DNA of 24,541 nucleotides from Thaumasiovibrio sp043421945 (GCA_043421945.1 JBHOGO010000074.1:1-24541); one strand, 5' to 3'. Numbered from the stretch's first letter, positions 12,958 through 21,954 are shown. Numbers and translations: made by a program. Notes: generated from the letters alone by a model not told the origin.

Positions 12958-15138
12958 ATGCGGAGTAGTTTACGAGTCAAAACGCTACTCATCTGTAGTT
13001 TCCTGTTACTGCTGCCTTGGTTAGGCTATCGCTATATTTGGGAAATGGAGAAAGTCCTTAGAGTAGGACAAGAACGTAACTTACTCGGCACTGCACAAGC
13101 TTTGGCAACTGCATTGCATGAGCGGCCACAACTTTTCGACAGCAGCGCTAGCTTTCAGCGTCAAGTTGTCAAAGGGAAAGATCTCTATGCCTATGAACTC
13201 CACCAGCCCATTACGCTTGATGGCCAACTCAGTGACTGGGCCGCTTATCGCGAGCACTTCAAGCACTATGGGCGTGACTATGTTCAGTACTCACGTTTCC
13301 CATACAAACAATCACAGTTTTCCTTCGAGCACATGCTTGGTCGATTCGGAGAACACCTCTATGCCGTGTTTGAAGTCACTGACCCTATAACCACAGTACG
13401 CCGTCAAAATGCATTACGCATTGACCGTAATGATCATCTTGTGATTGCTTTTACAAGCCCTGAGGGAAATCTTCTTCGCTACGCTATTCCCGCTCAAGAT
13501 TCTGGCTGGGTGAACGCCTATGCGATAGAAGGAAATATTCAAAACCCTCTCTCTCTTACGCCAGCCCCTTTTATTCAAGGCTACTGGCAAGAAACCGAAC
13601 TTGGCTATACGGTTGAAATCCGTATACCTCTCGACAAACTGGATAAGAAATTAGCCTTTGCTTGGTACAACGTTAATGATGACTTTAATCGTGACATTGA
13701 GACGGTTATCGCAACGGCAAGTATCAACGCAGCATCCAAACTGGGTTCGCTCGTTATACCTTCTCCCGAAATCGATAAAATTTTAAAAGGCATGACACAC
13801 AGTCAAGCCCACCTTAAGGTCATCGACAATCAACGTCGTGTATTGGCAAAGACCGGCTCATTGCACTCTCAACAAGGACTTTGGGCAAACTCTCTCAGTA
13901 CTCAAGAAAGTCTTATTAATCGGATTGTTGCGCCCTTTTACGAATGGCTTTTCCCACTTCCTTCTCTCGATGTATCCACTGAAGTCGGTGACGATGCTGA
14001 TGTAAAAGGACTTCATGTAACACAGGCATTGGAAGGGCGTCCTTATGTTCGCTGGCGAAGAGCTAATGATAACCAAGAACGGGTCATTTTATCTGCTGCG
14101 CACCCTATCTACGTCAATGGACGCGTTATGGGCGCCGTCGTGGCAGAAGAGACAAATGTCGGCATACAAACCCTTAAGGTAGAAGCACTAAAAGGGCTAT
14201 TTTCTTTAAGTACTGCCATTATTGTATTGGGAATCACCACTCTCTTATTATTCGCTTCTCATATCTCTAGCCGTATTAGACGTTTGAGAGATAACACCGA
14301 AAAGGCGATCGATACACAAGGGCGCTTACAAGAAAAAATAGTCATTGACCAACGCAGTGATGAGATTGGTGATCTCTCTCGAGGACTATCAACAATGCTA
14401 GATAGACTCGATGGCTATCACCAATACTTAGAGCAGATGTCATCACGTCTCGCTCACGAGTTAAGGACGCCTGTTGCCGTCGTACGCTCTTCGCTAGAAA
14501 ACCTTGCGTTTTGCGAAACCAATCCCGCGAATACCCCTTATATTCAACGGGCACAGGAAGGGATTAACCGACTAAATACCCTACTGTCACTTATGACCGA
14601 AGCGACCCGCATTGAACAGAGCCTTGAACATGTTGATCAAGAGCGCTTTCTCATCAATGAACTATTAGAAGGATGCACACACGGTTACAGCCTTGTCTAT
14701 CCAGAAACGACCTTTGATCTATCGGTACCTCCTGACGAAATTTATGTCGACGGTTCACCTGATCATTTAGTGCAGTGCTTAGATAAGCTGATTTCAAACT
14801 CTGTGGATTTTCACTATGCAGACACGCCTGTGAAAGTTGAACTCATCAAAAAATGTGACCGATATATTCAACTCTCGATTAGCAATGAAGGACCACTACT
14901 GCCTGACGAAATGCAAGACCAACTGTTTAATTCAATGGTTTCTTTACGGACAAAAAGCAAAGAATTTCAAAAAGAGAAGCAAGATAAACCACACTTAGGG
15001 CTTGGCTTATACATTGCGCGCCTCATTGTTCAGTACCACAAAGGCGAAATAACCATCGACAACAGTGCTGATGGCAAAGGCATTACAGTGAATATCTTAC
15101 TGCCTTTTTTCAGTCAAAAAAACACTGAGTCCATTTGA
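12958..15138 (+). CDS. pdsS: Proteobacterial sortase-system sensor histidine kinase PdsS
   Basis: The 726 residues show a membrane segment (about 8-25), a large periplasmic sensor (26-412), a second membrane segment (413-434), HAMP (435-487), HisKA with His500 in SSRLAHELRTP, and an ATPase domain with the N-box Asn614 (LISNSVDF) and G-x-G box HLGLGLYIA (679-687). The kinase motifs look intact. Within the sensor, residues 84-250 resemble a CBM9-like beta sandwich: ITLDGQLSDW opens it, RIDRNDHLVIAF sits in the middle and YTVEIRIPLDKL near the end. That suggests recognition of a carbohydrate or surface polymer. Size and layout fit the dedicated sortase-system kinase family. An 8-bp inverted repeat (CAGTCAAA 15111-15118, TTTGACTG 15134-15141) straddles the stop codon. 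Confidence 0.88.
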   Translation: MRSSLRVKTLLICSFLLLLPWLGYRYIWEMEKVLRVGQERNLLGTAQALATALHERPQLFDSSASFQRQVVKGKDLYAYELHQPITLDGQLSDWAAYREHFKHYGRDYVQYSRFPYKQSQFSFEHMLGRFGEHLYAVFEVTDPITTVRRQNALRIDRNDHLVIAFTSPEGNLLRYAIPAQDSGWVNAYAIEGNIQNPLSLTPAPFIQGYWQETELGYTVEIRIPLDKLDKKLAFAWYNVNDDFNRDIETVIATASINAASKLGSLVIPSPEIDKILKGMTHSQAHLKVIDNQRRVLAKTGSLHSQQGLWANSLSTQESLINRIVAPFYEWLFPLPSLDVSTEVGDDADVKGLHVTQALEGRPYVRWRRANDNQERVILSAAHPIYVNGRVMGAVVAEETNVGIQTLKVEALKGLFSLSTAIIVLGITTLLLFASHISSRIRRLRDNTEKAIDTQGRLQEKIVIDQRSDEIGDLSRGLSTMLDRLDGYHQYLEQMSSRLAHELRTPVAVVRSSLENLAFCETNPANTPYIQRAQEGINRLNTLLSLMTEATRIEQSLEHVDQERFLINELLEGCTHGYSLVYPETTFDLSVPPDEIYVDGSPDHLVQCLDKLISNSVDFHYADTPVKVELIKKCDRYIQLSISNEGPLLPDEMQDQLFNSMVSLRTKSKEFQKEKQDKPHLGLGLYIARLIVQYHKGEITIDNSADGKGITVNILLPFFSQKNTESI

Positions 15139-15221
15139 CTGAGAGACTCCCGTCGACGATGACTTTTTGCTTATTTCGTGAGTTTAAACATCTGCTTTAT
15201 CCAAAATAACTAGGGCGGTCC

Positions 15222-15227
15222 TATAAT
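15222..15227 (+). promoter_or_regulatory. -10 element before the isochorismatase gene
   Basis: TATAAT 28 bases before the start codon at 15255. No convincing -35 is seen. It probably serves the whole run of genes from 15255 to 20157, because no terminator appears between them. Confidence 0.45.
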
Positions 15228-15254
15228 GGTAGGAATTACAATAAGGAAATTAAC

Positions 15255-15794
15255 ATGACGACAATCAGTAATACCGCATTAGTCATTGTCGATGTACAAG
15301 GTAAGCTTGCGCATTGTATGCATGACTCAGCTTCTCTATTTAAAAATTTAGCCATTCTTATCCAAGGTGTGCAATTACTTGATATCCCCATTTTGTGGGT
15401 CGAACAAAATCCAACGAAGCTGGGGAAAACGGTTGAAGAGATATCTCAGTACCTTACCGATCACTCTCCTATCTCAAAAATGACGTTTAGTTGCTTTCAG
15501 GAAAGAGAGTTCAGCCAAGCACTTAATCAGCTGGATAGAGAACATATTCTCGTCTGTGGTATCGAAAGTCACATTTGTGTTTATCAAACCGTTATCGACC
15601 TATTTCAAGCAGACTACCTCGTCAGCCTTGTGTGTGATGCCATCTCTTCCCGTGAAGCTTACCAACAATCTCTCGCTATCGACAAAATGAGTCAATTGGG
15701 AGTCCCAACTACCACGGTTGAAATGGTACTGTTCGAATTAATGAAAACAGCAGAACACCCTCAGTTTCGAGCCATACAAGCCTTACTAAAGTAA
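15255..15794 (+). CDS. Isochorismatase-family cysteine hydrolase
   Basis: This 179-residue cytosolic hydrolase belongs to the YcaC/isochorismatase-like group. The catalytic triad is visible: Asp13 (ALVIVDVQGKLA), Lys75 (SKMTFSCF) and Cys108 in VCGIESHICVYQT, where the preceding GIESH motif forms the usual cis-peptide turn. No siderophore-synthesis gene and no aryl-carrier domain is near, so the name refers to the fold and not to isochorismate as substrate; amides of small molecules are equally likely. AAGGAAA precedes the ATG and TATAAT lies upstream. It is the first of four co-directional genes with short gaps (55, 53 and -11 bp). Confidence 0.9.
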   Translation: MTTISNTALVIVDVQGKLAHCMHDSASLFKNLAILIQGVQLLDIPILWVEQNPTKLGKTVEEISQYLTDHSPISKMTFSCFQEREFSQALNQLDREHILVCGIESHICVYQTVIDLFQADYLVSLVCDAISSREAYQQSLAIDKMSQLGVPTTTVEMVLFELMKTAEHPQFRAIQALLK

Positions 15795-15849
15795 TCAACA
15801 CCTCCCCATTGTTGAGATGACAGAATATAAACCACAAGGCCACTGACAA

Positions 15850-16407
15850 ATGGATGAAGAAGCGCTACAACAACAACTGTGTCAATGGGTACAAGATGAC
15901 AAGGCTCGTGTTTACATGCTGCGTATGGTAGCGAAGCTCCCTTTACCCCAATGTTATATTGCTGCAGGTTTTGTTCGAAACCTCGTATGGGATCATATTC
16001 ATCACCAAGAGACTAGTGCTCTTAATGATGTTGACGTTATTTATTTTGCGCCCAACGATCCTAACGGTACGAAGGGTAAAGAGATAGAACAACTATTGAA
16101 TCGAGTCTATTCAAAGGTTAAATGGCAGGTTCGTAATCAAGCTCTTATGCACGACCTAAATCAAGACCCACCATACACAAGTAGCGCCGACGCCCTCACA
16201 TACTGGCCAGAGAAAGAGACAGCCATTGCGATTCGACTCGATGAATTTCAGCAATTGGAAGTCGTTGCTCCTTTTGGATTATCATCACTATTTCGTGGAG
16301 AGGTGACTTTAAACCCAAAGCGTTCAAAGCAAGATATGATGGAAAGAGTATTGAAAAAGAAATGGTTAGATCGCTGGCCACAATTAACGATTGTTATGTC
16401 AAGTTAA
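15850..16407 (+). CDS. Minimal nucleotidyltransferase, NTP_transf_6 (DUF925) family
   Basis: The 185-residue protein shows the family signature AAGFVRNLVWDHIH (residues 38-51), followed by LNDVDVIYF, whose two Asp residues (DVD) form the metal site of the nucleotidyltransferase fold. Later AIRLDEFQQLEVVAPFGLSSLFRGEVTLNP matches the family's third-Asp and C-terminal region. It is therefore predicted to transfer a nucleotide to a small molecule or protein. No substrate is known for the family. It lies between the hydrolase and the sensor pair and may be co-transcribed, but no functional link is visible. Confidence 0.85.
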   Translation: MDEEALQQQLCQWVQDDKARVYMLRMVAKLPLPQCYIAAGFVRNLVWDHIHHQETSALNDVDVIYFAPNDPNGTKGKEIEQLLNRVYSKVKWQVRNQALMHDLNQDPPYTSSADALTYWPEKETAIAIRLDEFQQLEVVAPFGLSSLFRGEVTLNPKRSKQDMMERVLKKKWLDRWPQLTIVMSS

Positions 16408-16460
16408 CGAAAAAAGCAATTGGGTATACACTTACTATAGATAGTTAGTGAGGACACTCT

Positions 16461-17429
16461 ATGCGTTGGATGGCATTTTTTCTATTGCTGTTAGTCGGCT
16501 GCGAACACAAACCCGATAAAATCCGAATCGCGATAAACCCTTGGGCAGGTTATGAGTTTCTCTTCCTCGCTGAAAAGAAAGGTTTTTTTGATGAATTTGA
16601 TCTTCCTATCGAGCTCGTACAAGTCGCTAGCTTATCTGACGCTCAGAGTGTCTATATCAATAATAACGTTGAAGGTTTAGCCAGTACACTCATTGAAGCT
16701 ATCCAAGCTACCCCCTTAGGTGGGAAGCCGCTTAAAGTGGTGATCATCGCTGATTACTCAAACGGCTCAGATATCATCATCGGTGCTCGTGGAAGTTCTA
16801 TTTCCGAATTACAGGGAAAACGAGTTGGCGTTGAAGTGGGTGCGCTTGGCTTATTTTTACTTTCTAGAGCTTTAGAGAATGTCGGGCTCACTCTCGATGA
16901 CATTTCCCTTGTAAATATAAACCAATCAGAAATCGTAAACTTGATGCTAAGTGGCCAAATTGATGCTGCTGTCACTTATAGCCCTTACACCATTTCTTTG
17001 GCACGACATCAGAGTTTCGACACCTTATTTAGCTCTGCAGAAATCCCCAAAGAGGTAGTAGATGTCATCTCTGTGTCCAACGAAGTATTAGAAGTATACC
17101 CAGACTTTGCCCCCAAGCTTCAAAAAGTATGGCAACGAGCCTTAACGTACTATGAGCAGCACCCAGAAGAGTCAATGAACATCATGGCCCAAAGACAGCG
17201 CGTTCACGTTGATGAATTTTCTTCTAGCTTAGAAGGTATACAAATGCTCTCCATCGATGAACAGTTGAGGTTACTATCATCTTCGAATGAAGTGCTAAAC
17301 ACGGCAAAAAGAATCTGCTCACTTTTAGTTGATTTAGGATCCATAGAAGATTCATGCGAACACACCAGCACGCTGTTTTACTCTCCGGTCACAAAGCATT
17401 TAGACACTGAGTACCGCAATGATAAATAG
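16461..17429 (+). CDS. NMT1-like periplasmic substrate-binding lipoprotein, sensor partner
   Basis: A very short lipoprotein signal (MRWMAFFLLLLVGC; lipobox LVGC, Cys14) anchors a type-2 substrate-binding protein of the NMT1/SsuA/TauA group. KIRIAINPWAGYEFLFLAEKKGFF opens the first lobe, GKRVGVEVGALGLFLLSRALE the second, and MLSGQIDAAVTYSPY is typical of the hinge region. It would bind a small nitrogen- or sulphur-containing organic compound, or a pyrimidine. No ABC permease or ATPase gene is present. Instead its last codons overlap the following hybrid histidine kinase by 11 bp, which points to a ligand-binding partner of that kinase and not a transporter subunit. GAGGA precedes the ATG. Confidence 0.85.
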   Translation: MRWMAFFLLLLVGCEHKPDKIRIAINPWAGYEFLFLAEKKGFFDEFDLPIELVQVASLSDAQSVYINNNVEGLASTLIEAIQATPLGGKPLKVVIIADYSNGSDIIIGARGSSISELQGKRVGVEVGALGLFLLSRALENVGLTLDDISLVNINQSEIVNLMLSGQIDAAVTYSPYTISLARHQSFDTLFSSAEIPKEVVDVISVSNEVLEVYPDFAPKLQKVWQRALTYYEQHPEESMNIMAQRQRVHVDEFSSSLEGIQMLSIDEQLRLLSSSNEVLNTAKRICSLLVDLGSIEDSCEHTSTLFYSPVTKHLDTEYRNDK

Positions 17430-20157
17430 TCAATTCAGTCAAAACATTACAACAAAGTTGATTGTATTAACTGTACTTATTGTTATTTCTACCTTTGTCG
17501 TCGTCGGTGGCTTTTATTATCATCAAAGCCGAGAACAAACAGAGTTTGCTGCGAATAAAAACATAGACAACATCATCAATGCGTTGCTGTTAGCCGTGGA
17601 AAATAATGCCAGTAATGCCAACCTCATTAGAACCACAACAATACTCGCCTCTGAGCCTGAAATTACACGTTTCAGCATCATTAACCCAAGTAACGAAACC
17701 GTTATCGCCGATAGTCGTAATGAGTATATTGATATGTCGACGTTGGCAGCCTACTCATCGCAACTCTCTTCCGTTATTGAACAATTTATAGAGAGAGGGG
17801 ATAACCAATACATTTTTGAATCACTTTCTGACAACAACCCGAATGCTTTACATATTCTGCGACGTGTCAACATGGTTAACCCTAACATCAATCGTTTAAA
17901 GCCCTATTTGGTCCTTATCGAATATAATATTGAATCTGATATCGCCTTCCAGTTACAACGATTTTGGCACTACATCGCAGTCACATTCACCGGTTTTATT
18001 ATCCTGTTATTTTCGATGCTATACCTACAAATTCGCGTATTTATTAAGCCGTTAAAAAGGCTTGCCCATCAGTTAGGAAAGCAAGGTTTAAGGCCGGTGG
18101 AATCAATCTATGACCATGAAATTCAAGTATTGGTCGATAGCTACAATAATCACGTTCGACAATTGATAGAAAAGCAATCTGAGCTAACGCACACAAGGCG
18201 CTACATTGATACCATCATAAAACGCATTCCTGTGATGCTCGCCTATACCGATAAAGATTTGCGCTATCAATTTATAAACAGCCAATACTGTGAATGGTTC
18301 GGAAAGAGTCAAGACGACATGCTTGGCAGAAAAGTACCAGACTTATTACCTCCGATCACTTATCAGACGATAAAGCCCTATATTCAACAAGCTCTTGAAG
18401 GGAGGACTGTTAATTTCGATAGCCAGATAATCACACATGATGGCGAGTACCGATTCGTCCAAGTTAGGTATATTCCTGATATAGATTCGTATGGCAAGGT
18501 CAATGGTTTCTTCGCCTGTATCGAGGATGTCACCACTCGCTACCAAGACGAAGACAGAATACGTCGATATACACATGAACTTGAAAAGAAGAATCTTGAA
18601 TTAGAGAATGCGAAACGACAAGCCGAAGAAGCAGTCGAAGCAAAATCAACCTTCCTTGCTACAATGAGCCATGAGATCCGAACCCCAATGAACGGTGTCA
18701 TGGGGATGCTAGAACTAATATCGCACACCAATCTCAACAAAAAACAAAATGATTATTTGGAACTTGCTCAATCAAGCGCCGCTATCATGATAGATGTTAT
18801 TAACAACATACTCGACTTTTCAAAGCTAGAAGCTGACCGTGTAGAACTTGATGTTCAAGCTTTTGATCCGACCCTGCTGCTCAAAGAAACAGCGAAAGTC
18901 ATGTCCATAAAAAGTGCAGAGAAACAGTTGCCACTGCTTCTCGACATTGCGACGTCAATGCCCGTTCATATTACGACAGATCCCACACGACTTAAGCAAG
19001 TACTGGTGAACTTAATCGGAAATGCAATCAAGTTCACGACGAATGGTCATATATTGGTAAAAGCCGATTTCAAAAACGAACATTTTATCATTTCAATCAT
19101 CGACACAGGCATCGGTATCAATAGCGAGCAACAAGAGCAGCTATTTAGCCCTTTTTCTCAGGCAGATGCGTCAACCACACGTAAATATGGAGGGACAGGA
19201 TTAGGGCTGAGTATCGTCAAGCAGATCATTGCACTGCTTGATGGTGATATTACGGTCAATAGCCAAGAAGGTAAAGGGAGCAAATTTACCTTTACGATCC
19301 CTATCGAAAATTACGAAGAGCCTGCACAATACCCACTAACCCTTGCTAAAGAAAGTTTACTGGTCGTTACACCGTCTCCTACCATCGAAGCGCTTTTTTT
19401 GCCTCATTGCCATCAATGGGGATTATCCGTTGCAGCTAGCGGGGATGCGGGTGAAATTCTCACTGACATTGCCAAGCACAACAATGTGATTATCGACACC
19501 CTGAATGTCGAACATGCTTTATTTGCCCGACTCTTAAGTTTAAAAAATCGTTTTCCCAATACCAATTTTATTGGGTTAGCGTTGCCGTCACACCCAAAAA
19601 ATCGAGCAAACCCTATACTAGCAAGTTGTGACCAAATCCTTCATGCGCCGTTTACCCCAGAAGATTTATTTAACTTGCTGCAAACTAAAGAACACAAAGC
19701 AGTACCTCCAATACTGACGACACAATTGAAACCCTCATCCCTAAAACCCAAACGAATCTTGGTCGTGGAAGATAACGTTATCAATCAACATGTCATTTCC
19801 GCGATGCTCGATCAACTCGGCATGCACTACATACTGGCCGGTGATGGAGAAAAAGCACTCCGTCTACTGCAAGGTGAACATGACAATTTCGACCTTATTT
19901 TAATGGATTGCCAAATGCCTGTTTTAGATGGCTACCAAGCGACGGAGGCGATTCGTTCGGGTGTGGCTGGCCAATACTATCAAGCAATCACAATTATTGC
20001 GTTAACAGCCAACGCCATGCCAAACGATCGTCAGCAGTGCCTCGATGCCGGTATGGATGATTATCTCAGTAAGCCTCTTTCCATTGATGACTTAAGAGTT
20101 GCCTTGTTTAAATGGTTAGAGACTAAAGTTCGCTGTAAAGACCGACCTGTCGCATAA
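17419..20157 (+). CDS. Hybrid sensor histidine kinase (HAMP-PAS-HisKA-HATPase-pseudoREC-REC)
   Basis: The 912-residue protein starts inside the end of the lipoprotein gene. Membrane segments at 13-33 and about 184-203 enclose a small periplasmic domain. HAMP follows (204-255), then PAS (260-375), a coiled linker, HisKA with His418 (MSHEIRTPMNG), and the ATPase domain with N535, DTGIG (562-566) and GGTGLG (591-596). Residues 645-755 are a receiver-like domain lacking the acidic pair and with Ala743 where the conserved Lys should be (HAPFTPEDL). The final receiver (778-900) is intact, with D830 in LMDCQMPVLDGY and K886. There is no HPt domain, so a separate phosphotransfer protein must complete the relay. 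No cognate output regulator is nearby. Confidence 0.92.
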   Translation: MINSQFSQNITTKLIVLTVLIVISTFVVVGGFYYHQSREQTEFAANKNIDNIINALLLAVENNASNANLIRTTTILASEPEITRFSIINPSNETVIADSRNEYIDMSTLAAYSSQLSSVIEQFIERGDNQYIFESLSDNNPNALHILRRVNMVNPNINRLKPYLVLIEYNIESDIAFQLQRFWHYIAVTFTGFIILLFSMLYLQIRVFIKPLKRLAHQLGKQGLRPVESIYDHEIQVLVDSYNNHVRQLIEKQSELTHTRRYIDTIIKRIPVMLAYTDKDLRYQFINSQYCEWFGKSQDDMLGRKVPDLLPPITYQTIKPYIQQALEGRTVNFDSQIITHDGEYRFVQVRYIPDIDSYGKVNGFFACIEDVTTRYQDEDRIRRYTHELEKKNLELENAKRQAEEAVEAKSTFLATMSHEIRTPMNGVMGMLELISHTNLNKKQNDYLELAQSSAAIMIDVINNILDFSKLEADRVELDVQAFDPTLLLKETAKVMSIKSAEKQLPLLLDIATSMPVHITTDPTRLKQVLVNLIGNAIKFTTNGHILVKADFKNEHFIISIIDTGIGINSEQQEQLFSPFSQADASTTRKYGGTGLGLSIVKQIIALLDGDITVNSQEGKGSKFTFTIPIENYEEPAQYPLTLAKESLLVVTPSPTIEALFLPHCHQWGLSVAASGDAGEILTDIAKHNNVIIDTLNVEHALFARLLSLKNRFPNTNFIGLALPSHPKNRANPILASCDQILHAPFTPEDLFNLLQTKEHKAVPPILTTQLKPSSLKPKRILVVEDNVINQHVISAMLDQLGMHYILAGDGEKALRLLQGEHDNFDLILMDCQMPVLDGYQATEAIRSGVAGQYYQAITIIALTANAMPNDRQQCLDAGMDDYLSKPLSIDDLRVALFKWLETKVRCKDRPVA

Positions 20158-20479
20158 CAAAGAGACTGTAGCAGTGAACAACTCTTTGCTTCGTATCTTC
20201 ACCTATAAAAATCAAACACATCAAAAGAAGAAATGCCGCCGAGATCAAACCAATGGCATCGGCGTAAGATGAGTAACATTGTCACCAGACGAATACCATA
20301 GCCGCAAAGTGAATAGCATAGCCGCAAACGAATATCATCAAAGCGATATTTGAGCGGTCCTTTATCTGTCATGCCATTTTATGAACTTCAGCCCACCTTT
20401 ATCTGGGCCATTTGATATCATGCGTAGACAATTAAGCGATGAGCACTGAATCATTTACGGTACAGCTACGGAGTAAACA
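20158..20479. other. Non-coding spacer between the hybrid kinase and yqhD
   Basis: No gene is seen here. CAAAGAG (20158-20164) pairs with CTCTTTG (20182-20188) right after the kinase stop and may be a weak terminator, but it lacks a good T run. CGCCGA/TCGGCG can pair near 20235-20265. The 3' end should hold the yqhD promoter, but no good -35/-10 pair stands out. GGAG precedes the yqhD start. Confidence 0.4.
20291..20338. repeat. 20-bp tandem repeat, about 2.4 copies
   Basis: Unit 1 (20291-20310) and unit 2 (20311-20330) share GAATA-C/G-CATAGCCGCAAA, and a third partial copy (AATATCAT) follows to 20338. The units differ by one base inside the shared 17-mer and in their last bases. Probably a small slippage-derived repeat; no function is visible. 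Confidence 0.7.
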
Positions 20480-21631
20480 ATGAACAATTTTTCATTTCAA
20501 AACACCACACTCATTCATTTTGGCCCACAACAAATAGCGCAAATAGGCCAAGCTATTCCAATTGATAAAAAAGTGCTCGTGACCTTTGGCGGGGGATCGA
20601 TAAAACAAAATGGCGTTTATGACCAAGTCGCTAAAGCCCTAGAAGGTCATCAATGGCTCGCATTTGGTGGTATCGAGCCAAATCCTCAATTCGACACACT
20701 GATAAAAGCCGTTGAGTTGATAAAAAAAGAGAACATTGACTTTGTTCTCGCTGTTGGTGGTGGCTCTGTTGTTGATGGGAGTAAATTTATTGTCGCAGCC
20801 TCTTGCTATGAAGGTGAAGACGCGTGGGATATTCTTAGCAAACAATCGCCTGTTGAACGCGCTCTTCCACTCGGGGTTGTGCTGACACTTCCAGCCACAG
20901 GCTCTGAAACCAATATTGGTGCCGTTGTCTCACGCGGCAAAGACAAACTCGCCTTTATGAACCCACTGGTTCGTCCTCAATTCGCTGTGCTCGATCCTGA
21001 AACAACACTTTCACTCTCCCCTCGTCAATCAGCCAATGGTGTTGTGGACGCTTTTGTCCATGTTATGGAGCAGTATTTAACCTACTCCACTGATGCCAAA
21101 GTTCAAGATCGCTTTGCTGAAGGATTACTACTGACCCTCATAGAGGAAGGTCCAAGGGTATTAAGCGAGCCGGACAATATTGATGTACGTGCAAATATCA
21201 TGTGGGCTGCGACGCAAGCATTGAATGGTTTGATTGGCGTAGGCGTTCCCCAAGATTGGACCACGCATATGATTGGCCATGAGTTAACGGGGATTTATGG
21301 TATTGACCATGCAAGAACGCTTTCAATCGTTTTGCCAGCCGTCATGAAGCATCGTCAAGACAAGAAACAAACGAAACTACTGCAATACGCTGAACGAGTT
21401 TGGGGGCTTAAAGAGGGGGATGAATCACAACGTATCGAGCAAGCTATCGAAGCAACCATTAACTTCTTTAAAGCAATGCAAGTCCCTACTTCACTGAGAG
21501 ACGCTGAGCTGACTCGCGATGCCATCGACACGCTATTAGCAAGCCTAGAGAAGCATGGAATGGTGAGCTTAGGCGAGCATGGTGACATAGATATTGTGGA
21601 AAGCCGTAAAATTCTAGAAACGGCTTTTTAG
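20480..21631 (+). CDS. yqhD: NADPH-dependent aldehyde reductase / iron-type alcohol dehydrogenase YqhD
   Basis: The 383-residue protein follows the E. coli YqhD sequence closely along its whole length by eye: MNNFSF start, FGGIEPNP, AVGGGSVVDG, TLPATGSE, NGVVDAFVH, WAATQALNG, VPQDWTTHMIGHELT and HGM near the end. YqhD reduces a wide range of aldehydes, including products of lipid peroxidation, to alcohols with NADPH. The metal ligands correspond to D190, H194, H263 and H277, and the cofactor loop GGGS lies at 37-40. The enteric neighbour, an AraC-type regulator, is not present here. The gene appears to be transcribed alone and ends in a terminator that overlaps its own stop codon. Confidence 0.93.
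   Translation: MNNFSFQNTTLIHFGPQQIAQIGQAIPIDKKVLVTFGGGSIKQNGVYDQVAKALEGHQWLAFGGIEPNPQFDTLIKAVELIKKENIDFVLAVGGGSVVDGSKFIVAASCYEGEDAWDILSKQSPVERALPLGVVLTLPATGSETNIGAVVSRGKDKLAFMNPLVRPQFAVLDPETTLSLSPRQSANGVVDAFVHVMEQYLTYSTDAKVQDRFAEGLLLTLIEEGPRVLSEPDNIDVRANIMWAATQALNGLIGVGVPQDWTTHMIGHELTGIYGIDHARTLSIVLPAVMKHRQDKKQTKLLQYAERVWGLKEGDESQRIEQAIEATINFFKAMQVPTSLRDAELTRDAIDTLLASLEKHGMVSLGEHGDIDIVESRKILETAF
21600..21629 (+). terminator. Terminator embedded in the end of yqhD
   Basis: AAGCCGT (21601-21607) pairs with ACGGCTT (21620-21626), followed by TTT and the stop codon TAG at 21629-21631. Stem, loop and T run lie inside the last ten codons, so release of RNA would coincide with the stop codon. The T tract is short. 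Confidence 0.55.
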
Positions 21632-21658
21632 ATTGAAACACTAAACGCTTCTTTATCA

Positions 21659-21703
21659 TCAATGGTAGGCCGTCATACTCAAGAATGAACGACCTACCAT
21701 TGA
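21659..21703. repeat. Long inverted repeat downstream of yqhD
   Basis: TCAATGGTAGG (21659-21669) and CCTACCATTGA (21693-21703) form an 11-bp perfect stem. It can extend inward through CGTCAT and ATG-A-ACG with one bulge. No T run follows on either strand, so it is not a standard intrinsic terminator. It may be a backup terminator, an mRNA-stabilising end structure or an operator. Confidence 0.6.
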
Positions 21704-21954
21704 CCACACAGGCAAGAGCCATCTTATTAGGCCTGATGCTTTTTATCTCTACATACCCCTTCCGAACGTAAACGTAACGTCAAGAGTTGTGATCATCAAG
21801 ACACACTTTTAATAAAATGCTCGCCAGTAGCAACACCGACTTCCAACGTGCTTTTTCAGTACAACGATTGACCAATGACGAACAAACAATGACCTAACGG
21901 CACATTTTTCGTATTTTCTAGCACTTTTCTGACATGATAGGTGCATTGTTGTGT

